Of a DNA stretch of 64,000 bases, positions 13,066-24,800 are shown piece by piece (within the stretch, counting starts at the first letter, position 1; each line of letters starts with the position of its first letter). Origin of the DNA: Eonycteris spelaea (Eukaryota; Chordata; Mammalia; Chiroptera; Pteropodidae); NCBI GenBank assembly GCA_003508835.1, contig PUFA01000006.1, forward strand, positions 6,758,001 to 6,822,000, in the 5' to 3' direction. Below the pieces are notes generated by a model. The model was not told the origin of the DNA. It made no database searches and saw nothing but the letters and a program-made list of their open reading frames with translations. Made by a program: the position numbers and the translations under genes.

Positions 13066-13309
13066 TCGCTCTCCTACACCAGCTCCGTGTGGAAGTGTCC
13101 TCGCCTGGGTTCTGGGGCTCTTATAACTTCATATTTCCTCTGAATTGGGAAGACGCTCTGAAGGCTTGACCCTGAGAGGAGGAGGGCGTGGCCAGGACAA
13201 CAGATCCTGTTGAGCTTGTTCCTTGTCACTTTCCAGGATCCTGATAGGGAAACTGAGGCTCCTCTGGCTCTATTCTGACCCCAGGATGCCTGGAGCTGCA
13301 GTCCCGGCT

Positions 13310-14900
13310 CTGGCTGCGTAGAATCCCCGGGATGCGGGGCAGGAGGGACAGGGTGGCGGGGGAAGTAAGCGCAGAGGGTCTGCGCCTGGGTCCAGAGCAC
13401 GCTTGCGGTTGCCAGCCTTGCGCTCCAAGCGCAGCTTCCCAGCTGCGGGCAAGTGCGTGCGGGAGGGGGCTACGGACTCCCGGGCCTGGCGCTCCAGTCC
13501 GTTTTTTGCCGTGGATCCCGGGAAGGGGGGCCGGCTTGGGGGTGGGACTGCACGGGGAGGGGGATTCCCTCCCTCGTGCTAGCGGAGGACTGGCCCCTCT
13601 TCGGGCTGGGCGCTCCGGCCGAGCGGAGGCGCGACGGAGGCATGAACACGGGGCGGAGAGCAGGAGCGAACCGCCAAGCCGGGCAGCACGGAGAGCGAGG
13701 GCCGAACCAAGCCACCCCAGAGGACCAATGCGCCGGGTGGGGCCCCGGCCCGGAGGGCGTGAGCCGTCCGCAGATTGAGCAACTTGGGAACCGGCGGGCG
13801 CGCGGGAGAGCCCGGCGCCCAGGACAGTCCTGTGGCGGGCGGGCGAGCGGGCCGCGCCCTCGCCCCTCCCGAACCTGCCCCCGCCGCGGCTGGCAGCGCG
13901 GAGGTGAGTCGCCCCGAAGCTGCCCCGTTCTCCTCCCTAGCGCCCCTTCCCCGGGACCTGGGGCGTCCGGACCCTCCCGTCGGGGCTTGGCCGAGGCGAG
14001 TGCGGTGGGCGGACAGCAAGAGGAAGGGGGCTTCTGACTACTCTCGGGTCAGCGAGAGCGGGAGAAGGCACTTCTTGGAGGCCCTCCTGCGAGTCTTGCG
14101 GCCCCGCGCCCGCGTCATCCCGCCAGCCGGTGGGCCCCCCGCCCCCGCAGTTGCTGTCGCGGGTCCCCCAACCCCGCAGCCCCGGTGATCATTCTCACTG
14201 GTACTTCTGAACTCCCCAAGTCCGCCTGCCCTATTTAACACCACCCCCAATCCAGAAGCTTTGATCCCTGGTCTCATCACCTCGCATTCCCCCAAGTCCC
14301 ATGGCCCCTCGTTACCCTCACCCCAGTCCCGCAGACCCGACCCGGGTCCGACGTGGCAGGCCGCGCACGCGGCGGCCCCCTTGCGCTGCGAGGTGGCGCG
14401 GCTCAGTCGCCCTCGGGGTCGGGCCCTAGGGTCGTATGACATTGCTTGGTTGGGGAGAGGTGGGGGCTGTGTTCGCCACGGGCTCCCAGAAGGGCAAGGG
14501 CGTATTCTGCGTGCTCATTGGGCGGCAAGAGTTTTCTTGTGAAACTGGCCTCTCGGACTTGGAGAGTAGTCTTGGATTTTGGGGGGCAGTCAGGGAGACT
14601 TAAGGTCCGCCTCCCCTCCCGTGCACCTGTCGGGCCTCTCCAGGATGGTGCGGAGGGAAGAATTTGCACACTTGGAGTAGTGATGGAGGGACGAGATGGA
14701 GCATTTCCTGCTGCCCTTCGATGTTGGGGCGGGGCGCGGGGCGGCCGGGGGATTTAGCTCTGGTGTACATGGTGTACACTCATTCCTACAGGTCCCGCAC
14801 GCACTTGGTCCCGCCCCCGCCCAGCAATTCTTCTGCCCCCATCCGCCAGCGTACTCCGCGGCCAAAGCTCTCACTCCACCCGTAGCGGGTCTGGGGAGGA
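13310..14900 (+). promoter_or_regulatory. RSPO1: CpG island, probable RSPO1 promoter
   Basis: A sharp rise in G+C and CpG density begins near 13310 and fades by about 14900, unlike the AT-balanced DNA on both sides. It lies about 5 kb upstream of the RSPO1 start codon and on the 5' side of the gene, so it is the natural promoter candidate. No TATA box is evident. Several open frames of 100-200 codons cross this region on both strands; they are expected by chance in stop-poor GC-rich DNA and are not called as genes. The transcription start cannot be fixed from sequence. Confidence 0.8.
13600..13903 (+). other. RSPO1: Putative non-coding first exon of RSPO1 (3' end at 13903)
   Basis: Inside the CpG island a strong splice donor, GAG followed by GTGAGTCG, lies at 13901-13910. 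Its position and strand fit a 5' untranslated exon spliced to the acceptor at 18527-18528. The exon's 5' end (13600 here) is a placeholder because the start site is unknown. RSPO1 is known to have untranslated 5' exons in other mammals; the specific donor choice is inference. Confidence 0.45.
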
Positions 14901-16004
14901 CTAATGAGAAATGGTGTGGATGGTTTACATTTTTGGGTCTGTGTCCGGCCCCGACGGAATACCAATTTATCCTGATAGTGTTGCAGGCAAGAAGGTGAAA
15001 GATACTCCTGCCCTGGGGGGACTGAGTCCCCGCCCTCAGCTCCACCCCCAGCTGTGTCCCCTTCCTAGCTTGTACCCTCCCCTTACCCGGACCACCTAGC
15101 ATGAGCGGCCTTTCTCCGCGGTCTCCCCTGAGCTTTACCTCTGCTTCCAGCTCCTTCCCCACCTCCATGGGTCTAGTCCCCAAGCTGGGTCATGCCCCAC
15201 ACCCCCAGCTTCCTGCCCTTTGCTCCGCCCTCTAGATGCCCAGTCCTGAGCTGGTCATTGACTAGGTTTGTAAACGCAAGCCCTTAACCTCTCAGTGCAA
15301 TAAAAAGGGAAGAATTTTACTTTCCTTATTGAGGAGTAAATGAGGGCCTAGCACATGGCAGGTGGTGCAGGTCAGTGATGAATGTGAATCCCTCACTCCC
15401 ACCCTGGCAGAGAACAAAATGCCCTTCCTCACTCCCACGGATGCCTGAGATCTTGATCACTGCCAGCATTCCCATTACTGGCTGTGCCTGTGCAGAGTAA
15501 TGGGCCTCAAAAAATAAACTGCGTGTGCCATATGCCAAGGGGCAAGGGAAACCAGTCAGAGGAACTAATAGAAATGAGGCAGGCTACTTAAAAGAAAGTC
15601 ATCAGCTCTTATCTCCTTTCTCAGCCCTGCTATGTGTGCGTATGTGTGCGTGTGTTATGTGCACCCACTGCAGGTGTGTGTGGGGTGGGCAATGTCAGGG
15701 ACGACCTGGAGGCTTAGTACTACAGGGTTCCTACTCTGAGACCTATCCAGCTTTTAAAGTCAGATTTCACATAAAATTCTGAAGTTTCAACTCAAAAAAA
15801 ATCAGAAGATCTGCCAATATTGAGCCATTATTTCTACCTATCAACAATCCACTGGAGTTGAACAGCGTACGCTCGCTTTAGATGGGGCATTTACCCTTTG
15901 GTCCCCCCCCACACACAGACACATGCTCACACACATCCAGTTTCCTTCCTATTTTTGCTTGTAACCCTGGTATAATAACTCTTACGTCCTTTTCAGAGTT
16001 GAAT

Positions 16005-16049
16005 ACACACACACACATATACATATATATATGTGTATATATATACTAT

Positions 16050-16092
<43 letters not shown>
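16005..16092 (+). repeat. Compound (CA)n-(TA)n-(TG)n microsatellite with inverted symmetry
   Basis: The arm at 16005-16022 is (AC)6ATATAC and its exact reverse complement lies at 16051-16068. The loop between them contains the palindrome ACATATATATATGT at 16021-16034. The TG run continues to about 16092. Confidence 0.95.
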
Positions 16093-16097
<5 letters not shown>

Positions 16098-16439
16098 GTG
16101 CTTGAAACTTGTCCCATCCAGTGATGGGTAAGAGAAGCTAGTGTCACTTGCTCCGGTGACGTTCAGCTTTGGATCCTCCTCCCCATTTCCCAGCTGAGAT
16201 CCTGACTTGATGGTGCTTCAGGTGGGAGTGGGCCAGGACTGGGTGAACATGGCAAGTGTTGGGCTGAAAGCTAAGACTGGAAGGAGGGGGTTGAGAGTGG
16301 GGAGAATTAGAGGGAATTCAAAGAAGGGAGAGGAAGGGAACTAACTTTTGCCAAGCACTAACCCTGAAGTGCCAGGCTCCATGCCAGAAAGCACAGGGAG
16401 TGCAGAGGTGCATAGGAAACCTTTTCTGTATCAAGGACC

Positions 16440-16511
16440 CCAAAACTCAGTGAGACTAAAGTCTTGCAGACCCGGCCAAAACTCAGTGAGACTAAAGTCT
16501 TGCAGACCCGG
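16440..16511 (+). repeat. Perfect 2 x 36-bp tandem duplication
   Basis: The unit at 16440-16475 begins ccaaaactcagtgag and ends cagacccgg; it is repeated without mismatch at 16476-16511. The identity indicates a recent duplication. Confidence 0.95.
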
Positions 16512-16829
16512 CATTTAACACCATGTGTGTCTGATGCGGTCTTCTCCTCTAGGGTCTGTCCAGTGTAGGGACTGACAACACCCTCAGAATATATTTGTTT
16601 GGGGTCCTCCACCTCAGTTTGAGAAATGCTCCAATTAAAGGTTGAACTTACCACTCTGAGTGATCACTTTGGAACCAAGGTGGTCAATGATAGAGATAAA
16701 TGCAAATATGGAAACTGTATAACAGTGCTCAGTGTTACGATTCGTATCTAGATGATATAAAAATTATTTATATTGTTTCCTAGATGACCAATGGAAAGTA
16801 ACCACAAAATGAAGTCTTTATCATAGAAA

Positions 16830-17040
16830 ATACAATGAATATTATTGAGTCCTCGCTATGCACCAGGCACTATTCTAAGCAGTTTTATGTATTAACTCAT
16901 TTAAGCTATAAAAAAAACCACAATGCTCTTATAGATAAGGAATTGAGGTTCTGACCAGCTAAGCAGCTAGCCCAAGGTAACGGCCAACATTTTGAAGGCA
17001 GGCAGTCTGACTCTTGGAAAATTTATGCCCTTGACCATCA
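16830..17040 (-). repeat. MIR SINE, reverse orientation
   Basis: 'ctatgcaccaggcactattc' followed by 'gataaggaattgaggttctg' and 'agctagcccaaggtaac' match the reverse-strand MIR. Confidence 0.75.
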
Positions 17041-17494
17041 TGCTCTATGGCCAACCTCTGAGACTATACACTGGCTGAAGACTCAATTTGATAAACTCAA
17101 GGCGATGGAAGTGTGTAGTGGGGGCTGGGGGTATGAGAAGGCTTTGGCAGGTCACACAGGGAGTACTGGAGGGGCAGGCAGGGATGGCAGTTGATGGGGC
17201 ATTGGGGGTGTCTGGGGGCATCTCCACTGGCTCAGGCCTCAGTGCCAGGTGGGATTCATCAGCCTCATGTAAACACTTCTCACAGGCAGCTTAACCACTT
17301 GAGTGTGTCTGGCCTTCAAAGCTGGTGGGAGAGGCTGAGGAGGGAGGTGCTAAGCCCCCTGTGGGATAATGATTTATCTCCCATGCAGGTGGGCTCTCCT
17401 GGGGCCTCCCTGAGAGGCTAAGGGGGAGAGGATTGGGGCAGTGGCTGGGAGGGGCACCTCCCCTCCAGCAATTCTCATTCGGAAGCCAAAACTC

Positions 17495-17615
17495 AGCCAA
17501 TTCTCAGAGCAATCCTATGAAATAGGCATATTTATCCCCATTTTATAGACGAGGGACTGAATTTCAGAAAGGTTAAGTGACTTGTCCAAAGGCATCCGAC
17601 CAGTGAATGGGAGGG
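17495..17615 (-). repeat. MIR SINE, reverse orientation
   Basis: 'tccccattttatagacgagg' then 'cagaaaggttaagtgactt' shows the reverse MIR core. Confidence 0.75.
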
Positions 17616-18528
17616 CAAAGCGTCCCTAGCATCTACAAAGCTTCCTGAAGTCTCACTGTTTTCTCCTGTCCCTGTGTGAAGGTGGACTGGTGTTGGACAA
17701 TGCCTGGGCCGGCCTTTGCTGTGAGTGTGTTGGGAGGGTTCAAGCCTGTGAGTGTGCAGTGGATTTCATCCTCGGACTCCCAGGTTGGGCTCCAACTTCC
17801 CAGACAGATTTTTTTGGGAGGGACCGGCTCCCCTGCCCCATCACCGGGCCAGCGGTCCAGAGACCTGGCTCTCACTGGGCTGGGGGATTATCCCATTCTC
17901 TGTGTCTCTGGCCAGGGCGGGCATAGCTGCCTCTTTTATCCTCTCACAAAGGCCAGGCCCGCCGGGCCTGCTGTGTCAGAGTTTTGTGGCCGGGGAAGCC
18001 TTACTTCCTTTTCTCCCGCAACCCAGAGGGCCATGCAGAGTCTGCCAGCTTGTCGGGGGCCACTGCTCTAGCTCCAGGACAGGTGAAAGGCACAGGGGTG
18101 ACTCAGCACCGGGAAGAGAAAGCTGAGGGGTCACTCATAGAAGGACAGAGAGAACTCCTCATCAAGAGACAAGATATTACTGTAGCATGAGGTCTGAAGG
18201 GTAGACCTAAAGAAGAACTTCCTGGTAGAGCTGGCCAATACTGAGCAGGGGCCAGCTGGTTCCCAATTATCCACAAGTCTGGTTTGAGGATCTACCCTAT
18301 TCCCGCTGCTTGGATTACCAGCTCTAGTCCCAGGTTAGGGAATTCTGCAAGATAGGAAAAGGAAGTCAATTTATTTCACGGGGATACCAGGTGGGCAACT
18401 TGTAATGTCTAAACATTCTGAGTTCTTACAGCCTCCTGGGCAGGAGCCCACATGGGGGTATAAGAGGCACAGGTTGGGAGGACTCCATGGAACCCCAGAA
18501 TTAATCCTTCTCTCTCCTCCCCTAACAG

Positions 18529-18797
18529 GTTGGGTTTTGGAGGTGTCCCTGCTGAAGTGACAACGTGTTCTCCATGTGACACTCCCAGGTGCCTTTGAGG
18601 AAAGCTCTCTGGACTTCCTTATGGGCTGATGGAGAAGTGGGTTCCCCACACCCTCTCTGTCCCCAGCTGAGATTAGTGGATTTGGGACAGGGCCCAGGCC
18701 TGGGCCTCCTGCTGCTGACCCAGCCCCGGAGGCGTTAGCAAGAGCCCTGCCCCAGAGACCACCCCTCCGACCAGGGGCCTGGAGCTGGCGAGTGACT
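18529..18797 (+). other. RSPO1: RSPO1 5'UTR in the start-codon exon
   Basis: A strong acceptor (pyrimidine tract 18508-18524, then AACAG with AG at 18527-18528) lies 269 bases before the ATG. No competing acceptor of equal strength is seen between it and the ATG. The untranslated part of the exon is inferred from this site. Confidence 0.5.
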
Positions 18798-18891
18798 ATG
18801 CGGCTTGGGCTGTGTGTGGTGGCCCTGGTTCTGAGCTGGATGCATCTTACTGCTGGCAGCCAGGGGATCAAGGGGAAGAGACAGAGGCGGA
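18798..18891 (+). CDS. RSPO1: RSPO1 coding exon 1
   Basis: Starts at ATG 18798 (A at -3) and encodes [14 protein letters not shown] and onward: a hydrophobic signal peptide followed by KGKRQRR. Ends after the first base of codon 32 at donor GTGAGT (18892). The start is chosen because it matches the known R-spondin 1 N-terminus and opens a signal peptide. Confidence 0.96.
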
Positions 18892-21800
18892 GTGAGTAAT
18901 GAGCAGGGATGGACCGTAGAAGGCAGCAGAGCCTTGGGAATGGGAGGGGCCACTTGGGGACTAGAGAGCCTTTGGGCTTCGTCCTGCAACGACCATTGCA
19001 GATTTCTACTTTGTTTATGACAGCTGCATAGATTACTCAATAGATTATCCTGTTTGTGGATTATCCAGTTTGTGGATTAATTTGTTGGGGTTGCTCACTC
19101 TGCAGATTACTTACTTTGTCTGTTTTCCCCTTTGTAGACTCTGCTTTCTAGATTAACCCCTCTCTTGTGAGGATCCAGTGTATAGATTATGCCCTTTGAC
19201 ATAATATCAGCTTTGTGTGGTATCCATGGAGATGTTTCCTAGGAAGAAGGGGGGGCGCGCCCCAGGGTGCTCGGTTGCCTCCTCATTGACAATTTGGGGC
19301 CCTTCCTTTTAGTGACAATGGGAGTGTGGCTCTCAGCCCCTTTGGGTTAGGAACTCTGCCCAGCTTGGTGGTGGACAACAGCCTTCCCTGCCCAGATCAG
19401 AGGCAGGCACAGTGGAGCAGGAGGATCGTGCGACTGTCCACTCCTGTGGTTTTTAACCCTGTGCAGCAGGAATCAGGAGCTGCATTGGTGGGGTGAGGGG
19501 AGTGAAGGGGAGGCAGGTGGGCAGGAGTCAGGCCCCACGGCCCTTCCAACCAGAGCAACTTTGCTCTTGCTTGCTTTCTGTAAGATTCTACATAAGATAT
19601 CATTAGAAGAAAGGGTTATCACAGCTTGAAATAAAATAAATCCTGTTATTGTACAGATGGGGAAACTGAGGCTAAGGAAAGGGAAGAGATGACAGGCCTA
19701 AGGAGACACAGTCGGCATTTTAACCTAGGTCTCCTGATTCCTGTGAGCCCATCTTCTGGAAAGCAGCACTTGATACAGTTCGAGATGAACCTGTCCCCAC
19801 CTCCCTTGCCACCCCTCAGAGAGTCCCATCCTCGATGCTCCCCGAGCAGGTCTTCTAGCTTCTGCTTAAAGTCTCCAGTGATGGAGGTTCTGTACCTGGC
19901 CCGTTATGTTGTGGGAGTGGCCATCGCATGTGAGAGGCACATGTAGGGAGTGGCATGGAGGCCTGAGTGATAGACCTGCGGTTCAACCCCGAGGCCTCTC
20001 TCTCGACATCTCCCATCAGAGATGTCACACCCGCAGGTGGGCAGCTCTGCTGCAGCCTGGCCTAGCTACCTCTTGCTTCACTTTTGAGGGCTGCAGACCG
20101 AGGCCACCAGTACAGGTTGAAAGGCAGCAGAGTTTGGTTGGGTCTCCACGGGTGCCGCCAAGGGCAGAACCCAGCCCAGGGAGAGAAGCTCAGAGAACTG
20201 GTGAAGCTGCAAAGCCTTGGCTTAGCAAACAATGAGAGACGGTTAGGTTTAATCAGCAGCGAAGCCTTGGTTTTCCTCCCTTCTCCTCTGTCGCAGCCAG
20301 TATTTTGGGCTCCACGGGCCAGGTGCGGTTTAGTGGTTTGTAATCAGTCTCCTCTATTTCCGAGGCGAGAGAGACCATGAGAGGAGGAGTCACTCGTGCA
20401 CGTGTGATGCACACTCGTGGTCATGCTGCCACTCACACACGCAGATCCACACACCCAGAGCCACACACCCATCGACACCAGACCTGTTGTTCTAAACTGT
20501 TGTACTAAAAAAAAAGAAAGAAAGAAACTGTACTGGCCCAGCCATCAGACAGGGCCGGTCCCAACAATGGCCAATCAAATATGGCAATTTTAATAGTTTC
20601 TATATAGCCACACCCCCCAGCTTTGGCAGCAGCTTACATTACCAAGCGCTGTGAGTGACAGACATCCTTGATGGGGGCCTATGAGGAGGGGGTAAAGTCA
20701 GGGGAAGACTCCAGGTGCACTGAGGGTCCAAGAGGGACATAGGTCAGAGAGAGATGAGGGTAGAGGTTGCTAGGCAATGCTTGTTAAATAAAGCTGCAGG
20801 TGTCATTACAGAGGAATATCGTAGAGCTTGTATGAGATGATTAGATGGAGTGAAACCTTTGTGAAATATCAAGCTCGGTGTCAACTTCAGGATGCATGTC
20901 ATTGTTGTATAAACAATGTGTGCATCATTTTGCCTTAAGGTGTCCAGGGAAGTGGGGGAGGGAAGAAAGAGGAGCGAGACACCTGTGTGTGGCTTAGGAC
21001 CACGTGGAAGGACCACTTAGGACCACGTGGGCAGCCTTTGGGTCAGAGGTAGGCTTCTATGTATATGCGCCTCAGGACTTTGGCCTCTGTCCTGTGACTG
21101 CATGTTGGGAGGGCCACTAGAAGCCACCTGATGATATAGCTTGGATCTGAAGCCACACACCAGTTGTGAGCCTAGAAATGGCTGACCTCAGGTATGAGTG
21201 ATGGTCTCCCTGCATGGAAGGGGAGAAGTTGAGCAAAGAATTCTTTAGCTATGAATTATGAACCCCGGCAGGGCATCCTTCTTATCTTCCACTCACTGAG
21301 GACCCATCCCCACCCTGAGCCCCCTCTTCACTCACTCTCACTGGCCCTCACCTTCTCCTGACTGCCTTCCCACCTGGATTTCCTGCCCTCACACTCCCTC
21401 ACATTGAGTGCTCCCTCCCCTTACTGAGACCCTTCTACAGGATTCCTAGGCCTCCTTCCTAGCCCCATTCCTTTATTGAACTCTGGCTCATCCAAAATGG
21501 GAACCCCCTCCCCTTTTGCTTCTTCTCACTGCCCTGTCCTCCACCTGGAGCTTTTGCCCCCTTTCACACTGACCAGTAGAGTCCCTCTCCCCCGGGCCAT
21601 TCATTCCTTGGGCCATTCCACAAACTTTCATTTGGAACGTACAGAGCCTGGCCCTGGGTCCCAGAGATGAGTCTTGGGGAGTCCCTGGGCGAGGGGAGAG
21701 GAGAGGAAGAGACAATTTCAACCCAGTGTCACCTTGCAATGAGGCAACAGGAGGAAAGTTGGGGGTGGCGGAAGGGCTGGGAGGGCCCAGAGCAAGTGCC

Positions 21801-24800
21801 TCCTGAGCTGTGTTTTTAGAGACCAGTAGCTGCTCTCTAGGCAAGGTTGTGGGGTGGGGGGGAGGGAGAGGGCATTCAGGGCAGAGGGACAAGCATGTCC
21901 ACAGGTATGGAGTTCGTAGGAGGCAGAAACTGTTTGCTCGGGAAATGAAGTACATCTAGGAGTAATAGCTGGAGAAATGGTTTCTAAGCAAAGTTCAGGG
22001 GAGCCCTAGACTTTTAACTGGGGCAACTGTGTTCATATCTGTTTCATACATGGAGGAGCTTTTCTGTTAAAAAGAAGGGTTATGCTGGTAAAACAAAAAG
22101 TCCAACATCCCTTGGAATAGAGCACCCACAGCTGTCTGGGGCCAAGCGAGCATCCTGGGGGAATGATGCCACAGAGGTCAGAGGGTGGAACACTTTGTAC
22201 TTGCCAGGCTGAGGAGTCTACACTTGGCCTGACTTGAGCTATGGATAATGAGGAGCCACTGAAAGGTTTTTATCAGGGGAGCATCATGGTCCAGCTGCAG
22301 GAGGGGATAAGAAGGGGTGGCTTGATGTGGGAGGCAAACAGGCCAGTTCAAAGTCTATTCGGTCCCAGGTAAGAAAAAGTAAAAATTTAAAGTAAGCTCC
22401 CAGTTGAGTTAAAGAATGTTGGGTCTTCCCAGGGGCACGGGGCACATGCACCTGGACAACCCCAGACTTCAGGAATAGACATGTCTCTTGGTAGAGTGCG
22501 AGGCCTGAGGAGGGCCCTTGCCTACCCCCTCACTGAGGCCCCATTCCCTGTTAGCCCCCCTGCACCTCTACCAACTTAACTCTTACTGAATCTAGTTCCT
22601 CTAAGGCTAGATGCCACCCCAATATCAAGGTCATTCCTCCTCTGAGTCATGGCAAGTTCCTCTCCACCCCTCCTTGACCTTTACTCAATATATCCCGAGC
22701 CCCCATTCCTATCCAATCCCTCACCCCATGCTCTATCAACTATTCAGTGAGCTCCAGCCATATGCTTGCCTCCCTGAGCCTCTGCCTCACTCACCACATC
22801 CTTAGCCCTACATTTTGGGGGGATCCCCATCCTTTTGTGGGGCCTTACCCCATCACAGGGCTCCTGGTCAGAGATAAGACAGGATCTACCCTACAAAGCT
22901 CTTTCTAGTGGGGGGGAAAGACATATTAGCAGATAATAATGGCACATGGTGATATCTACTGTGATGGATTCAAGTACTAGGGGCATGAAAACACAGAGAA
23001 ATACTCCATTCAGACTTTGCAGGGGGGTGAGATCAGGGGAGACTTCCTAGAGGAGGTGACTTTAGTTTGGAGACTTGAAGGCATTCATCAGGCTCAAGAG
23101 AAGGCAGAGAGTGTCCTGGGCAGAAGGACCAACTTGCACAAAGGCACAAAAGTGTAAAGTAATGTGATGTGTCCAGAAAAACAAAAATCGTTTCATATTG
23201 CTTAGGGGTAGTGTTGAGAGATGAGGTGGGTGGTGGATCGGTTCATGGAAGCTTTTGAGGATGGGTGGAGGAACTGAGTCTCAGTTCTGCAGGCACTGGG
23301 AGCTACTGGCAGATTTTAGGCAGGGGTGTGACACCCTCAGAGTTTGGGTTTAGAAGGTTTCCTGGAGATGAGAAAGTTGGAGAACTGGGAGAAGTCGAGC
23401 CCCCTGGGGAGAAGGGAATGTGGCCAGAAGCCATTCTTCATGGAGGCAAGGGCACTAAGTCACACTGGGGAAAGGCCTAATTATAGGAAAATCACCTCGA
23501 ATATTTTGGGGCAAGAATAAAGGAGCTGGAGAAGCAGCAGAGAAATCAAAGAGAGGGCACCACCTTGCCTTCCTGGCCCAGGGACATGGGCTCCACTGAG
23601 TGCTAGGGAACAGAGGGAGAAGGGGATGGAGGTGGGAAGAGCAGAGCTGTGTGAGGGAGACATGTGCAGGAGTTAGGAAGGAGGCTCCATTCCCTCTCTG
23701 AGTCTCCCCGTTCCTCCTTCCCAGAGCCCACCCAGCCTCTTTGGCCAGGCTACAGCCCTACAGGGCTGCTCCCCTGCACCCTTCCCCCACGCCCATCATA
23801 GGCACAGGAGCCCAGGGGAGCCTATGAAATAAGGAATCCGCCCATGCCCTTTTATGGTCCCTTTCCTTGTCCGTAGAGTAAAGCCTTATTTTCCATTCCA
23901 TGGACGCAAGGACGTGCAGTGCCTCCGAGCCTTTGCATAGGCTGTTCCTCCTGTCTGGTGCACCCTCTTTGCCTAGCTGGCTGAGAAAGGGACCCCCCAT
24001 TGCTCCTCCACTTACCACAGTGTGGAGCCAGTCCTGCCTCCTGCATTCTTGGGTGAGCCGTGGCTGCTACACTTCCACATGCCCAGCTCCTAGCAGCTCT
24101 GGGCATGTGGTCATGTTAGGTGTGCAGTAGATGTCTATGGAATGAATGAGCCTTGGCGTTTCCCTTTGAATCATTACGCAACACCCCAACACCCACTATC
24201 TTCCTTGGACACACACAGAGTTCCCTATGCCCTGGCTCCCCATCCCCTTCCTAACTATCTATTTGCCTTGCTAAGCTGAGAACACTCTTTGGTTCCTACC
24301 CCCTTGATAAGCATCCCTTTCTTCACTGAACAGACCTCTGCCATCACCGAGCCCCTCTCCTCCTTGCTGAGCCCCCAAACCTCATGGGGCTCAACTCCCT
24401 AGCCCCTCGTCCTTGACCCTCGCCTCAAGACTCAAGGCCAGTCTTATCATCTGAGCTCTGTATCTTGACGCTCTCACATCCTTGGGCCTTTCGCCTGCCT
24501 CTGAGTCTTGTGATCACAGTTCTACTCCCAGCTAGTCTCCTCTCTTTCTGTTCTCCGACCCTCTCACTCCCTCTCCTTGCTTCGGTCCCACTTCCATCGC
24601 CTCCACTCCCTCTTCAGCCCACTGTGGCTTGGCTCTCCTCTCTACTACTCCACCAAAATTGCCCGTGTCAAGGTCACTGCTAGTGCGAGTCTCCCAGATT
24701 CACCTCAGAGCCCGCTAGCCGTGGTCTCCTCCTAGCCCTGGTTCCCTGTGATCTCTCTCTTTTCAACTTGGCTTCTATCTGGACTCTCTCTCAGTATCTT

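Larger units (their letters stand above)
1..13300. other. Intergenic region upstream of RSPO1
   Basis: No coding gene is supported here. The longer open frames are not conserved-looking, lack splice context and overlap on both strands. What can be seen is a (CA)n tract near 1027-1050, MIR copies, a 5'-truncated L1 with target-site duplication at 2869-3308, L2 remnants (about 4170-4640 and 9740-10330), a full solo LTR at 7350-7770, a long G+A-rich interspersed element at about 7840-9060, and LTR/L1 scraps at 10917-11240. The stretches 860-2130, 3600-4150 and 11250-12880 hold nothing I recognise. The assignment as intergenic is inference from absence. Confidence 0.7.
13904..18528 (+). other. 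RSPO1: Putative RSPO1 5'UTR intron
   Basis: Contains the distal CpG island, MIR copies (about 15250-15380 sense; 16830-17040 and 17500-17610 reverse), a compound CA/TA/TG microsatellite at 16005-16092 and a perfect 36-bp tandem duplication at 16440-16511. Further untranslated exons could lie here, but I see no decisive evidence for one. The open frames at 17676-18126 have no recognisable product. Confidence 0.45.

Noticed and set aside
13579..14019. Minus-strand frame in the RSPO1 CpG island as a possible divergent gene
   Set aside because: No splice signals, no domain, composition dictated by GC content.
13332..14188. Overlapping open frames of 130-194 codons on both strands in the CpG island
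   Set aside because: Stop codons are rare in GC-rich DNA; the frames are low-complexity (Arg/Gly/Pro/Ala), overlap one another and match no protein I know.
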